A DNA stretch of 64,000 nt from JAHEEL01 sp942491345 (GTDB lineage: Bacteria > Actinomycetota > Acidimicrobiia > Spongiisociales > UBA5794): the NCBI GenBank assembly GCA_942491345.1, contig CALOAN010000044.1, forward strand, positions 186,001-250,000, written 5' to 3'. The stretch's first letter is position 1; each line of letters opens with the position of its first letter. A program made the position numbers and the translations under genes. Of the stretch, positions 1-7,041 are shown piece after piece. The notes beneath the pieces were generated by a model. That model did not search any database, was not told the DNA's origin, and saw nothing but the letters and a program-made list of their open reading frames with translations.

Positions 1-343
1 CGTCGAGCGAGCGCTGGGCGTTGTTGATCGTCGATCGGATCTTGCCTTCGTGTCGCACGATTCGGGTATCGCCGAGCAGCCGTGCCACGTCCTCCTCGCC
101 GAAACGGGCGACCCGTTCGATGTCGAATCCGTCGAATACCTCCCGGAAGGCGTCCCGCTTCCTGAGGATCGTGATCCACGCGAGGCCGGATTGGAAACCC
201 TCGAGACAAAGCTTCTCGAACAGCCTGCGGTCGTCGCAAGTCGGTCGACCCCATTCATCATCGTGGTAGGCGGCATACTCCGGGCTCCCGTTGCCCCAGA
301 CACACCGGATCACGCCGTCGGTACCGACCTCTGTTGCTTGCAT
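1..343 (-). CDS. tag: DNA-3-methyladenine glycosylase I (partial, runs off left edge)
   Basis: Base-excision repair enzyme that removes 3-methyladenine from alkylated DNA. Only the first 114 residues are in the window. They match the N-terminal half of the family closely: Cys14 and His27 have the same 13-residue spacing as the zinc ligands Cys4/His17 of E. coli Tag, followed by YHDDEWGRP, then LEGFQSGLAW with the active-site Glu (E48) and Trp (W56), and a helix-hairpin region RHEGKIRSTINNA. ATG start at 343. A TAGCGT box lies 8 nt upstream with no Shine-Dalgarno, suggesting a leaderless message. It lies downstream of the chorismate mutase gene on the same strand with an 11-bp gap, so it may also be co-transcribed. 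Confidence 0.93.
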   Translation of the reverse strand, partial: MQATEVGTDGVIRCVWGNGSPEYAAYHDDEWGRPTCDDRRLFEKLCLEGFQSGLAWITILRKRDAFREVFDGFDIERVARFGEEDVARLLGDTRIVRHEGKIRSTINNAQRSLD

Positions 344-354
344 GTCTCGGGACG

Positions 355-1434
355 CTACTCAGCGTCGGATTCCGCTGCGCGGCCGACGGCTGCGGCCTGG
401 GCGGCTCGGCTGTGGCGAAGCACCACCTCCATGAGCTCCTCTGCATAGCTCGGGTCCATACCAACCGCTTCAGCATCGCGGCGCATCTCAGCGATCAGCT
501 CGGCTTCTCGGTCGGGAGACCGCATCGCGAGCTCACGCGCCGCCTTGATCCTGGCAATGTCGATCGAGCTGCGCAGTCTTCTGCCGAGAAGACGGATCAC
601 CTGCCGGTCGATCCGATCGATTTCGTCGCGCAATGACGGGATACCCAGCGCATCCATCAGCGCCGCAAAGTGATAAGAGTCGAGGTGCGAACCATTACCC
701 GCAAGCGCACCGGCGGGGTTGGGGTGGAAGGGGACCATGAGTCCGTCTGCACCGGCGCTCCGTGCTGCGAGCGCCAGCGGCTGCACGAGTTCGGGATGAC
801 CGGCGGTCGGTGACGGGTCGACGATCACCGGAAGGTGAGACATACGTTGGACGGTGGGAATCGCTGAGATATCGAGCGTGTCGGTCGTCCTGGGATCGAA
901 GCCGCGGCTCCCCCGCTCGCAAAGCACCACAGCCTCATTGCCTGCGTCGAGCACGTACTCGGCCGCGAGGAGCCACTCGTCGATCGTCGCTGCGGAAGCA
1001 CGGTGGATGACAACCGGCCGGTTCGTTGCCCCAACCGCACGGAGGAGCACGAAATTCTGCATGTTGTCTGGACCGACCTCGATGACGTCGACGTGTTCGG
1101 CGACGACATCGACGTGGTCGGGCTCGAGCACCTCCGTGCTCACCGGAAGGCGCGTCTCTCGCCCGGCGTGTTCGAGCATCCACAGCGCTTCACCTCCGAG
1201 GCCTCGGTAGGCATACGGGGAAGACCCGGCGAGGAACGTCCCGGCGCGGAGTATCGACCCGCCGTTCTCGGCAACGAGCCGGGCGGCGGCCAGGACCTGC
1301 TCCTCACTCTCGACCGCCATCGGCCCAGCAATGACGGGATAGGAGCCGTCGCCGAACTTGACGGTCCCGACCGAGACGACAGTCGTCTCGATGCCGGGTC
1401 GTCGATGGCTCTTGAGGATTGGTTGTTCCGACAT
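355..1434 (-). CDS. Chorismate mutase (AroQ type) fused to a degenerate DAHP-synthase-like domain
   Basis: 359 residues. Residues about 20-265 have the fold signature of type I-beta (AroF/AroA-G) DAHP synthase, and residues about 268-350 are an AroQ chorismate mutase. The mutase half looks active: LRDEIDRID, IARIK, SPDRE and HSRAAQ carry the Arg, Lys, Arg-Glu and Ser-x3-Gln positions of the E. coli enzyme. The synthase half does not: the metal Cys of IAGPCSVES is Met39 (IAGPMAVES), DPSH is DPSP, EVHP is PFHP, the later Asp is gone, and the PEP-binding KPRT is LAGS. I infer a mutase with a non-catalytic, perhaps regulatory, synthase-like domain. The start is ATG 1434 behind a perfect AGGAGG. 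An intact DAHP synthase lies at 18.2 kb. A structured leader with a Tyr/Phe-rich peptide precedes the gene. Confidence 0.88.
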   Translation of the reverse strand: MSEQPILKSHRRPGIETTVVSVGTVKFGDGSYPVIAGPMAVESEEQVLAAARLVAENGGSILRAGTFLAGSSPYAYRGLGGEALWMLEHAGRETRLPVSTEVLEPDHVDVVAEHVDVIEVGPDNMQNFVLLRAVGATNRPVVIHRASAATIDEWLLAAEYVLDAGNEAVVLCERGSRGFDPRTTDTLDISAIPTVQRMSHLPVIVDPSPTAGHPELVQPLALAARSAGADGLMVPFHPNPAGALAGNGSHLDSYHFAALMDALGIPSLRDEIDRIDRQVIRLLGRRLRSSIDIARIKAARELAMRSPDREAELIAEMRRDAEAVGMDPSYAEELMEVVLRHSRAAQAAAVGRAAESDAE

Positions 1435-1438
1435 GGTT

Positions 1439-1495
1439 CCTCCTGTTCGGAGGGCTCCGGGAACCACAAGACCCGGAGCCTTGGCTCCGGGTCTT
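1439..1495 (-). promoter_or_regulatory. Attenuator-like competing hairpins before the chorismate mutase gene
   Basis: In the transcript, segment A (AAGACCCGGAGCC, from 1495) pairs perfectly with segment B (GGCTCCGGGTCTT, to 1468) with a 2-nt gap. B can instead pair with segment C (CCCGGAGCC, 1461-1453). Directly after C, CCTCC (1453-1449) can pair with the Shine-Dalgarno GGAGG (1443-1439) across the loop GAACA. Mutually exclusive stems plus a hideable ribosome site are the hallmarks of ribosome-mediated attenuation. No U-run follows A:B, so control of translation is as likely as termination. Confidence 0.65.
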
Positions 1496-1523
1496 CGTGG
1501 GGGTGTGTTGGTGTGTGGTGCCG

Positions 1524-1595
1524 CTACCGCCGTATCACGTGAACCCGGGCGCAAGGCCCGGTGAACTGGTACGGAAATCGATAGCGTGCGGTCAC
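1524..1595 (-). CDS. Aromatic-amino-acid leader peptide (23 aa)
   Basis: Short reading frame starting GTG 1595 and ending TAG 1526-1524, 90 nt before the chorismate mutase start. It contains RYRFPYQF, i.e. Tyr-x-Phe-x-Tyr-x-Phe (codons TAT, TTT, TAC, TTC) in eight codons. That density is expected of a peptide that senses charged tRNA-Tyr and tRNA-Phe. A TACGCT box 7 nt before the GTG fits a leaderless start. After the aromatic codons come a small CCGGGC/GCCCGG stem inside the peptide and then the competing hairpins at 1495-1439. The role is inferred from composition and position. Confidence 0.7.
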   Translation of the reverse strand: MTARYRFPYQFTGPCARVHVIRR

Positions 1596-1602
1596 GGACG
1601 GC

Positions 1603-1628
1603 AGCGTACTGTCTCCCCGGTCGACAGT
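1603..1628 (-). promoter_or_regulatory. Promoter -10 box and inverted repeat for the leader/chorismate mutase transcript
   Basis: TACGCT at 1608-1603 sits 7 nt before the leader-peptide GTG. Immediately upstream is the inverted repeat ACTGTC-N9-GACAGT (1628-1608), a possible operator overlapping the promoter core. TTGAAA about 30 nt farther upstream could contribute, but its spacing is not canonical. Confidence 0.4.
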
Positions 1629-1664
1629 AAAGCCGTGTCTTTCAACGCGAATCCGATTCGTCGG

Positions 1665-1862
1665 TCAGGAAACGGAGATCCAGACCGAAACAACGAGCAC
1701 AACGGCGCCAGCCAAGGGCAACAAGACTTCCACCGCGTCCCGGATCGGACCGACGAGGCGGCGTTCCGGATGAGTCCCCAACTCGCGGACGACGACGGCA
1801 ATCAGCCCACCCAGCAACATGATGGATCCCGCAAGCAAGACAGAGAAGTCCAGCGTGCTCAT
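1665..1862 (-). CDS. Small two-helix membrane protein
   Basis: 65 residues starting ATG 1862 with GGAGGG 8-13 nt upstream. Two hydrophobic segments, about residues 6-24 and 46-63, are joined by a short charged loop (RELGTHPERR). I do not recognise the family. It lies just downstream of ctaB on the same strand, so it could be the last gene of the heme A operon and might accompany the cytochrome oxidase assembly proteins. That link rests only on position. Confidence 0.55.
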   Translation of the reverse strand: MSTLDFSVLLAGSIMLLGGLIAVVVRELGTHPERRLVGPIRDAVEVLLPLAGAVVLVVSVWISVS

Positions 1863-1920
1863 CGCGCGAACCCTCCCCTTTCCATTGGCCACCGGCTGCT
1901 GAAAACTGGCGGCTTATGGG

Positions 1921-2817
1921 TCATCCCAACACCAACACATCGATCGCGATGGCAAGGAAGACCCCTGCTAGGTAGCCGTTCGTGGCCGCGAAATACCGCA
2001 TCGCCATATCCGGATTCGCTCGAAGGTGGACGGCGCCGGCGATCAACCACGTGCCGAGCACGACCACGGCCGCCAGGTAGATCCATCCAACCCACGGCAC
2101 GAGCAGCAATGAGACACCGACGGTCACGATGCTGTAGAGGAGTATGTGATCGGTGGTCATCGATGTCCCGACGACGCCGGGAAGCATCGGAATCCGAGCC
2201 GCCCGGTAGTCCTCGTCGTAGCGGAGGGCAAGCGCCCAGAAGTGTGGTGGTGTCCAGAAGAACACAATCGCGAACAGCACCCACGCCGAGACCGAGAGCG
2301 TGTCGGTGACGGCCGCCCACCCGACGAGTGGCGGCATCGCGCCCGCCGCTCCACCGATCACGATGTTCTGCGTGGAGGTTCGCTTCAGGACGAGCGTGTA
2401 GATCAGGACGTAGAACAGCAGGCCCGCCGTGGAAAGCGCCGCGGCGAGTAGGTTCGTCGTCACGAGGAGCCAGACGAATCCGGCGATACCGAGGAACACA
2501 CCGAAGGCCATCGCGGCCCTTTCTCCAACCCGGTGGGTGGGAAGCGGCCGGCCCCTCGTCCTGCGCATGACCCGATCGATATCGGCATCCATCACCTGGT
2601 TGATGACGTTGGCGCCGGCGGCAGAAAGTGTCCCGCCGACAAGGGTCGCGAGTGCGAGCCGCCAACCGGGCCATCCCTCTGCGGCGAGAATCATGGCGGG
2701 GAGGGTGGTCGTGAGAAGAAGCTCGATGATCCGGGGCTTGGTGAGCTCCACATAAGCCCGGATCGTTGCGGTGGCACTGGGCCGGCGAGGATCGGTGATC
2801 CGCGCGGACTGGTTCAC
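1921..2817 (-). CDS. ctaB: Protoheme IX farnesyltransferase (heme O synthase)
   Basis: Membrane UbiA-family prenyltransferase that adds a farnesyl group to heme B to give heme O, used by heme-copper oxidases. 298 residues, normal length. The two Asp-rich prenyl-diphosphate motifs are clear: NQVMDADIDRVM (first) and YDEDYRAARIPM (second). SAYG-type spacing, TKPRIIELL near the N terminus and about nine hydrophobic helices also fit. GTG start at 2817 overlaps the ctaA stop (GTGA), so the pair is translationally coupled and transcribed ctaA then ctaB. Confidence 0.95.
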   Translation of the reverse strand: MNQSARITDPRRPSATATIRAYVELTKPRIIELLLTTTLPAMILAAEGWPGWRLALATLVGGTLSAAGANVINQVMDADIDRVMRRTRGRPLPTHRVGERAAMAFGVFLGIAGFVWLLVTTNLLAAALSTAGLLFYVLIYTLVLKRTSTQNIVIGGAAGAMPPLVGWAAVTDTLSVSAWVLFAIVFFWTPPHFWALALRYDEDYRAARIPMLPGVVGTSMTTDHILLYSIVTVGVSLLLVPWVGWIYLAAVVVLGTWLIAGAVHLRANPDMAMRYFAATNGYLAGVFLAIAIDVLVLG

Positions 2818-3770
2818 GCTGGCCTCTCGATCGGCGTCTTGGAGGTCTGGCGTTCACCCAGCAGCGCGGCAGCGAAGATCACATAGGCGACCCACATCGC
2901 ATCGGCGATTGCGAGATGGACAATCTGACTTTCCAGCGGCGTAGCCAGTATCACGTTGACGAGCCCCACGAAGAACTGCAGCACGACCAGTCCGACGATG
3001 ATGGCTGATGCACGTTTCGTGGGGTGGGCGGCTGAGACGGACAGACGCATCGCGAGATAGGCGACGCCGAAACCGACAGCCACCGCCACGATCGGGTGAA
3101 GGACCCTGAGCTGCACCAGCCACGGGGAGTCCGCGGAGAGCTCCTGCTGCACACCAGAGAAGAAGCTCTCGACCGGATAGAGCGTGTCGCTCAGTGCGTT
3201 GAGCGCCCCCATGCCTCCGACCAGCAGCAGGCCACCCGCCCCAATCGCGAGTTGTCGACGTGTCCGGCCGTCTGCAGACCCCGATGGACCGGGATTTCCG
3301 GATGACCACCATGCGGTCAGGGTGAGCGCTCCGAGCAGTAGGTAGGTATTCACGAGGTGGAGGGGAACCACGATCATGCGGCCAATCGAGGCGTCCTGGT
3401 CAACCCACCCGAAGATCACCAGCGAGGCACCAAGGAGCGCCTCGACCGCCATAAGGATCAGCGACACGCCCGCGGCGTTCCTGACCACGTCACCGCGTCG
3501 ATAGAGGCGGCGAGCCAGGACATAGAGCGCGAGGACACCAAGAATGGCGAGGGCGCTGGTGATCCGATGGCTGAACTCGATCACGGTCTCAACTGTCGGG
3601 TTCGATGGGAATATGCGGTCGGTGCAGGTCGGCCACGAGGCGCCACACCCGTCACCCGAACCTGTCGCACGAACGATCGCGCCACCGAGTATCACCACGA
3701 CGTTGAAGGCGAGCACCGACCAGGCAAGCAGGCGGTAGCGGCCCTGGGCTTGGGTCAAACGAGTTTCCAC
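2814..3770 (-). CDS. ctaA: Heme A synthase (COX15/CtaA family)
   Basis: Integral membrane enzyme that oxidises heme O to heme A. The four heme-ligand histidines of the family are visible in EFSHRIT, PLHLVNT, VLHPIVA and IVHLAIAD, with the Glu-x-x-His pair IEFSH. The Cys pair in GCGASWPTC matches the extracytoplasmic disulfide of the B. subtilis type. Eight hydrophobic segments. I chose GTG 3770 (VETRLTQAQ) as start; no Shine-Dalgarno is visible and the frame remains open farther upstream to 3833, so the start is uncertain. Coupled to ctaB by a 4-bp overlap. Together they indicate an aa3-type terminal oxidase, hence aerobic respiration. Confidence 0.93.
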   Translation of the reverse strand: METRLTQAQGRYRLLAWSVLAFNVVVILGGAIVRATGSGDGCGASWPTCTDRIFPSNPTVETVIEFSHRITSALAILGVLALYVLARRLYRRGDVVRNAAGVSLILMAVEALLGASLVIFGWVDQDASIGRMIVVPLHLVNTYLLLGALTLTAWWSSGNPGPSGSADGRTRRQLAIGAGGLLLVGGMGALNALSDTLYPVESFFSGVQQELSADSPWLVQLRVLHPIVAVAVGFGVAYLAMRLSVSAAHPTKRASAIIVGLVVLQFFVGLVNVILATPLESQIVHLAIADAMWVAYVIFAAALLGERQTSKTPIERPA

Positions 3771-3853
3771 GGCCCACAGGCTACCGGTCTGTCGATCCAC
3801 AGCCCAAGGGGGCCCTCGCCAACCACCGACCAACCCGCGGGTATGATGAGGGT

Positions 3854-3961
3854 ATGAAGAAACCTCTTCTCACGCTGATCATCGTCGCCATCTTGCTCGC
3901 CGCTGGGTTCAAGATCTACAAGGCGATGACGGTCGAAGTCCCGGTCGAGGATCAGGGCTGA
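3854..3961 (+). CDS. Single-helix small membrane protein (35 aa)
   Basis: MKKPLLTLIIVAILLAAGF is a short basic N terminus followed by one membrane helix, then a tail rich in acidic residues. A TATGAT box ends 6 nt before the ATG, and GAGGGT between box and ATG is too close to serve as a good ribosome site, so a leaderless start is likely. The stop TGA (3959-3961) sits exactly where the next reading frame, a MenH-like hydrolase lacking a normal start codon, takes over by a +1 shift. Function unknown. Confidence 0.5.
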   Translation: MKKPLLTLIIVAILLAAGFKIYKAMTVEVPVEDQG

Positions 3962-4730
3962 TCAATCCTCATCCGATCTCGCCGTCCGGGTCTACGGAAC
4001 CGGACCGGTTGTTGTCGCGCTCCACGGCTTCACGCTGACCGGAGCTCAGTTCGCGCCACTTGGTAGCGGCGCCCTCCAGATCCACGCTGCCGATCTGCCG
4101 GGACATGGAGAAACCCTCCTTCACCCCGTTGACGTCCCAACGACTGTGGAGGCGATTGCCCGTTTGCTGACTTCGTTCCGCCGGCCCGTCCCTCTCCTCG
4201 GCTACTCACAAGGCGGCCGGGTAGCGCTCCTCACGGCTCTGGACTACCCCGATCTCGTCGAACGCCTGGTTCTGATTTCAACGTCGCCGGGGCTCGCGAA
4301 AGAGGAAGCACGAGAGGAGCGCCGAGCTCGCGATGAGACACGTGCCGCCCATATCGAAGCCGTGGGCGTTGAAGCCTTTCTCGATGAATGGCTGGATGGC
4401 TCGATCGCAGGCACGAGACACCTCGACGACGAGGCCCGCCGACGTGACCGGGCCGTTCGTGAAGTCAACACCGCGACCGGTCTGGCAGCGGCATTGCGGG
4501 GCCTCGGCCAGGGTGCGCAACCGTACGTCGGTGACCGCCTCGGCGATTTGGAGATGCCCCTGCTCACCGTGTCGGGTAGCGCCGACGCCGCCTACACAGG
4601 ACTGGCTCGCGAGATGGCAGAAGCCGCCCCATATGGGAACCACGTATCGATCGACGGAGCAGGTCACAACGTGATCCTCGATGCTCCACAAGCGTTGGTT
4701 TCCGCCCTGACAGACTTCGCACTCGATTGA
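3960..4730 (+). CDS. MenH-like alpha/beta hydrolase, start codon unclear
   Basis: Alpha/beta hydrolase resembling SHCHC synthase (MenH) of menaquinone synthesis: VVVALHGFTLTG oxyanion-hole segment, ADLPGHGET, nucleophile elbow GYSQGGR, and a C-terminal His in GAGHN. The SPGLAKEEAREERRARDE region is typical of MenH. The frame is open from 3930, but there is no ATG, GTG or TTG between the stop at 3927-3929 and the HGF motif. The first in-frame GTG (4146) would delete the core of the fold. Options are a rare start such as ATC 3951, a +1 shift at the stop of the preceding small gene (GGC TGA T, with GAGGA just upstream), or a base error. The left boundary given is the hand-over point. Confidence 0.7.
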   Translation, partial: DQSSSDLAVRVYGTGPVVVALHGFTLTGAQFAPLGSGALQIHAADLPGHGETLLHPVDVPTTVEAIARLLTSFRRPVPLLGYSQGGRVALLTALDYPDLVERLVLISTSPGLAKEEAREERRARDETRAAHIEAVGVEAFLDEWLDGSIAGTRHLDDEARRRDRAVREVNTATGLAAALRGLGQGAQPYVGDRLGDLEMPLLTVSGSADAAYTGLAREMAEAAPYGNHVSIDGAGHNVILDAPQALVSALTDFALD

Positions 4731-4742
4731 CCGCCAGCGGCC

Positions 4743-5690
4743 TCAGACGTCACTGAGGAACGACTCGATGGCAGCGACGTACTCCTCTGGATGGGAGAGC
4801 ACAGATTCGTGACCCGTCCCGGGGATCTCAATCACCCTGTCGGCGCCGATGAGGTCCGCGAGTTCGTATTGCGTCCTGGTTGGAACGATGTAGTCGTTGG
4901 TCGGGATGATCATCATCGTCGGCACATGTATCCGACCGACCCATGGGCGTGAATCGAACCTCCACGCCGCCTTTCCCGACTCGTAGTAGAGGGTGGGGTC
5001 GCGATTGAGCATCGCTGCCCAGAACCATCGGGCGTGCCGCATCTCGATGATTCCCGACCGGAGGAGGTGTCGATACGTCAAGATCACGACTTCCTTCTTC
5101 GAGAGCCGCGCCGTGGCGCGGGCGATCCAGAATGCAGCGCGTGCGGGGAGCCGGAAGCGATCGACCGGGTAGGCCGCCGTTCCGCCGAGGATCAGTCGCC
5201 GGACCCGTTCCGGGAATCGATAGGCGAGAATCTGGGCAGCCATGCCTCCGAGGGAGTAGCCGAAGACGTCGAACTCGTCGTAGCCGAGCGCGTCAAGGAC
5301 GCCAATCGTCTCGAGTGCAAGGTCGGCCACTTCGACGGGCCCGCGTATTCGGTCGGATTTCCCGTGGTTCCGATGGTCGGGAACGATCACTCGATAGCGT
5401 TCGGCAAGGGTCGGGATCAGCTTGTAGTAGGTCATCTCCCCGTCGAATCCCCAACCGTGGATCAAGACGAGTGGCGGGGCCGACTCAGGTCCCGCTTCGC
5501 GGACAAAGAACTCCTGCTCACCGACGAGAACCGTGCGACCAGGAACGGAGAGGGGACGTTCCTGTTTGCCTTCATACGTTGGTTCGGCCTCGGGGCCGAA
5601 CAAGCGCCACAGCAGCCATCCGAGTCCGACCGCCCCAAAGAGTCTCCGAGCAAATCTCACGGGCGCAGCGTAGAGGTTTGACCGGTCCAT
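4743..5690 (-). CDS. Alpha/beta hydrolase with N-terminal membrane anchor
   Basis: 315 residues. A hydrophobic segment near the N terminus (LFGAVGLGWLLW) suggests anchoring to the membrane. Then a standard alpha/beta hydrolase: LIHGWGFDG, PDHRNHGKSD, nucleophile elbow GYSLGG, Asp in PTNDYIVP and His in GTGHES, a complete catalytic triad. The substrate cannot be told from sequence. ATG 5690 chosen; no ribosome site is evident. A GTG at 5660 is an alternative. Divergent from the hydrolase at 5714 and convergent with the MenH-like gene, so three hydrolases of one superfamily are clustered. Confidence 0.85.
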   Translation of the reverse strand: MDRSNLYAAPVRFARRLFGAVGLGWLLWRLFGPEAEPTYEGKQERPLSVPGRTVLVGEQEFFVREAGPESAPPLVLIHGWGFDGEMTYYKLIPTLAERYRVIVPDHRNHGKSDRIRGPVEVADLALETIGVLDALGYDEFDVFGYSLGGMAAQILAYRFPERVRRLILGGTAAYPVDRFRLPARAAFWIARATARLSKKEVVILTYRHLLRSGIIEMRHARWFWAAMLNRDPTLYYESGKAAWRFDSRPWVGRIHVPTMMIIPTNDYIVPTRTQYELADLIGADRVIEIPGTGHESVLSHPEEYVAAIESFLSDV

Positions 5691-5713
5691 CGGGGGGTAC
5701 AGTGTCGCCCCCA

Positions 5714-6457
5714 ATGAAGCTGAACGTCCATCGATTCGGGCACGGAATCCCGAATGTGCTGCTCCTTCACGGACTCAGTTCGGCCGGTCCAGTGTGGTGG
5801 CAGATCGCCGGCGCGCTCGAGGCATCGGGACACGCGGCCGTTGCGCCCGACCTTCGTGGGCACGGTGATAGCCCCCATCCGGACGGCTACAGCCTCGATG
5901 CCTACACCCGGGATGTACTCGAAACGTGCCCGGGACCATGGGGTCTCGTTATCGGCCATTCGCTCGGCGGTGCCGTGGCCGTTCGGGCCGCTTCCATGGA
6001 CCAGGGATTCGCCGCTGCCTACCTGCTCATCGATCCGGCTATCACCTTCGACCAGATCACGGCGGAGGAGGTCCGTACCGCGATCGTCGCGGACGTAGCC
6101 GATCCATCGTCGGTCGATGTGCTTCTGGCCGAGCATCCGCACTGGCGTCGCGAAGATGCCGAACGGAAGCGAGCGTCGTTGCTCGGCACATCGGTCGAGG
6201 TGATACACCGAACCTTCACCGACAACCGAGACTGGTCGCTTGGAGAGCAACTCGCTTCGATCGCCGCTCCCGTCCACATCCTGGGGGCCGGCGAGGACCC
6301 CCTCTACACGGCCGAGGACTTCGCGCTTCATCAAACCAACGCAACGGCCCTCACGTTCGAGCAAGTCCCGGAAACGGGCCACTCGATCCACCGCGACGAT
6401 CCCGCGACGGTGATAGACCGAGCATTGGGCCTGCTGAGCACGGACCGAGCGCCGTAG
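5714..6457 (+). CDS. Alpha/beta hydrolase
   Basis: 247 residues with LLLHGLSSAG, PDLRGHGDSP, nucleophile elbow GHSLGG, Asp within GAGEDPLY and His in ETGHSIHRDDP. No signal peptide, so cytoplasmic. Substrate unknown. ATG 5714 lies 10 nt after a TACAGT box with no Shine-Dalgarno, consistent with a leaderless message. Divergent from 4743-5690 with about 23 bp between the starts, so the two promoters must overlap. Followed by heptanucleotide repeats. Confidence 0.85.
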   Translation: MKLNVHRFGHGIPNVLLLHGLSSAGPVWWQIAGALEASGHAAVAPDLRGHGDSPHPDGYSLDAYTRDVLETCPGPWGLVIGHSLGGAVAVRAASMDQGFAAAYLLIDPAITFDQITAEEVRTAIVADVADPSSVDVLLAEHPHWRREDAERKRASLLGTSVEVIHRTFTDNRDWSLGEQLASIAAPVHILGAGEDPLYTAEDFALHQTNATALTFEQVPETGHSIHRDDPATVIDRALGLLSTDRAP

Positions 6458-6479
6458 TCGAATAGCGGCCTGCCGACCG

Positions 6480-6545
6480 TCTCGAGTCTCGTATCTCGTA
6501 TCTCGTATCTCGTAGTCTCGTGTCTCAAGTCTCGTGTCTCGAGTC
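6480..6545. repeat. Heptanucleotide tandem repeats (GTCTCGT/ATCTCGT)
   Basis: Nine or so 7-bp units, mostly (A/G)TCTCGT with a few variants, between the 3' ends of two convergent genes. Same family as tracts at 9660, 11588, 19303, 31848 and 49070. Confidence 0.85.
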
Positions 6546-6548
6546 CTG

Positions 6549-6983
6549 CTACTCCCCCAGCCGATCAACCGCAAACACATTCTCCTCGACCGGCACGCCC
6601 CCGATCAGGTGTTCAGTGATGATGCGCTCCATGACGTCCACCGTCACCGAGCGGTACCACACACCCTCCGGGTAGACGACGACGATCGGCCCGCGCTCGC
6701 AGACCCGGAGGCAATCGACTTTCGATCGCAGAACGATTCCCCCGCGATGCTCGAACTCCGGGGGCGGAGCCTCGAGATCGAAGCCGCGCCACGGCGCAGG
6801 AGCCGACGCCAGATCGAGCTCCTTCAGGCGTACCTTGAGGTAACGCCACACTTCGCGGCCTTCCTCAGCTGAGCAGCAGCGGGGAGTGGACTGCTCGGCG
6901 CATACGAAGATGTGGCGTTCGAGCGATCCGATGCCGAGCGACTTCGAAATCGCAGTGAGACGTTCCTGGGTGTTGTCGACCAT
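6549..6983 (-). CDS. Thioredoxin-like [2Fe-2S] ferredoxin
   Basis: 144-residue electron carrier of the thioredoxin-like [2Fe-2S] type. The cluster Cys pattern is visible: HIFVCAEQSTPRCC near the N terminus and SKVDCLRVCERGP in the middle, followed by the diagnostic IVVVYPEGVWYRSVT. The partner is unknown; no hydrogenase or reductase is adjacent. It is divergent from selD, about 60 bp away. ATG 6983 chosen; ATG 6998 (five extra residues) is equally possible because neither has a clear Shine-Dalgarno. Confidence 0.88.
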   Translation of the reverse strand: MVDNTQERLTAISKSLGIGSLERHIFVCAEQSTPRCCSAEEGREVWRYLKVRLKELDLASAPAPWRGFDLEAPPPEFEHRGGIVLRSKVDCLRVCERGPIVVVYPEGVWYRSVTVDVMERIITEHLIGGVPVEENVFAVDRLGE

Positions 6984-7041
6984 CCGGGAAGTCTGCATGC
7001 GTACGGGGCTGGCCGCAAACGTGGAGGGCTACGATGATCGG

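Noticed and set aside
1859..2857. 332-codon minus-strand frame overlapping ctaB
   Set aside because: Same strand but different frame from ctaB; Arg/His-rich composition typical of a shadow.
6480..6545. Heptamer tracts as coding sequence
   Set aside because: Upstream extensions of neighbouring frames through them give repetitive Ser/Arg/Val strings and sit before better-supported starts.
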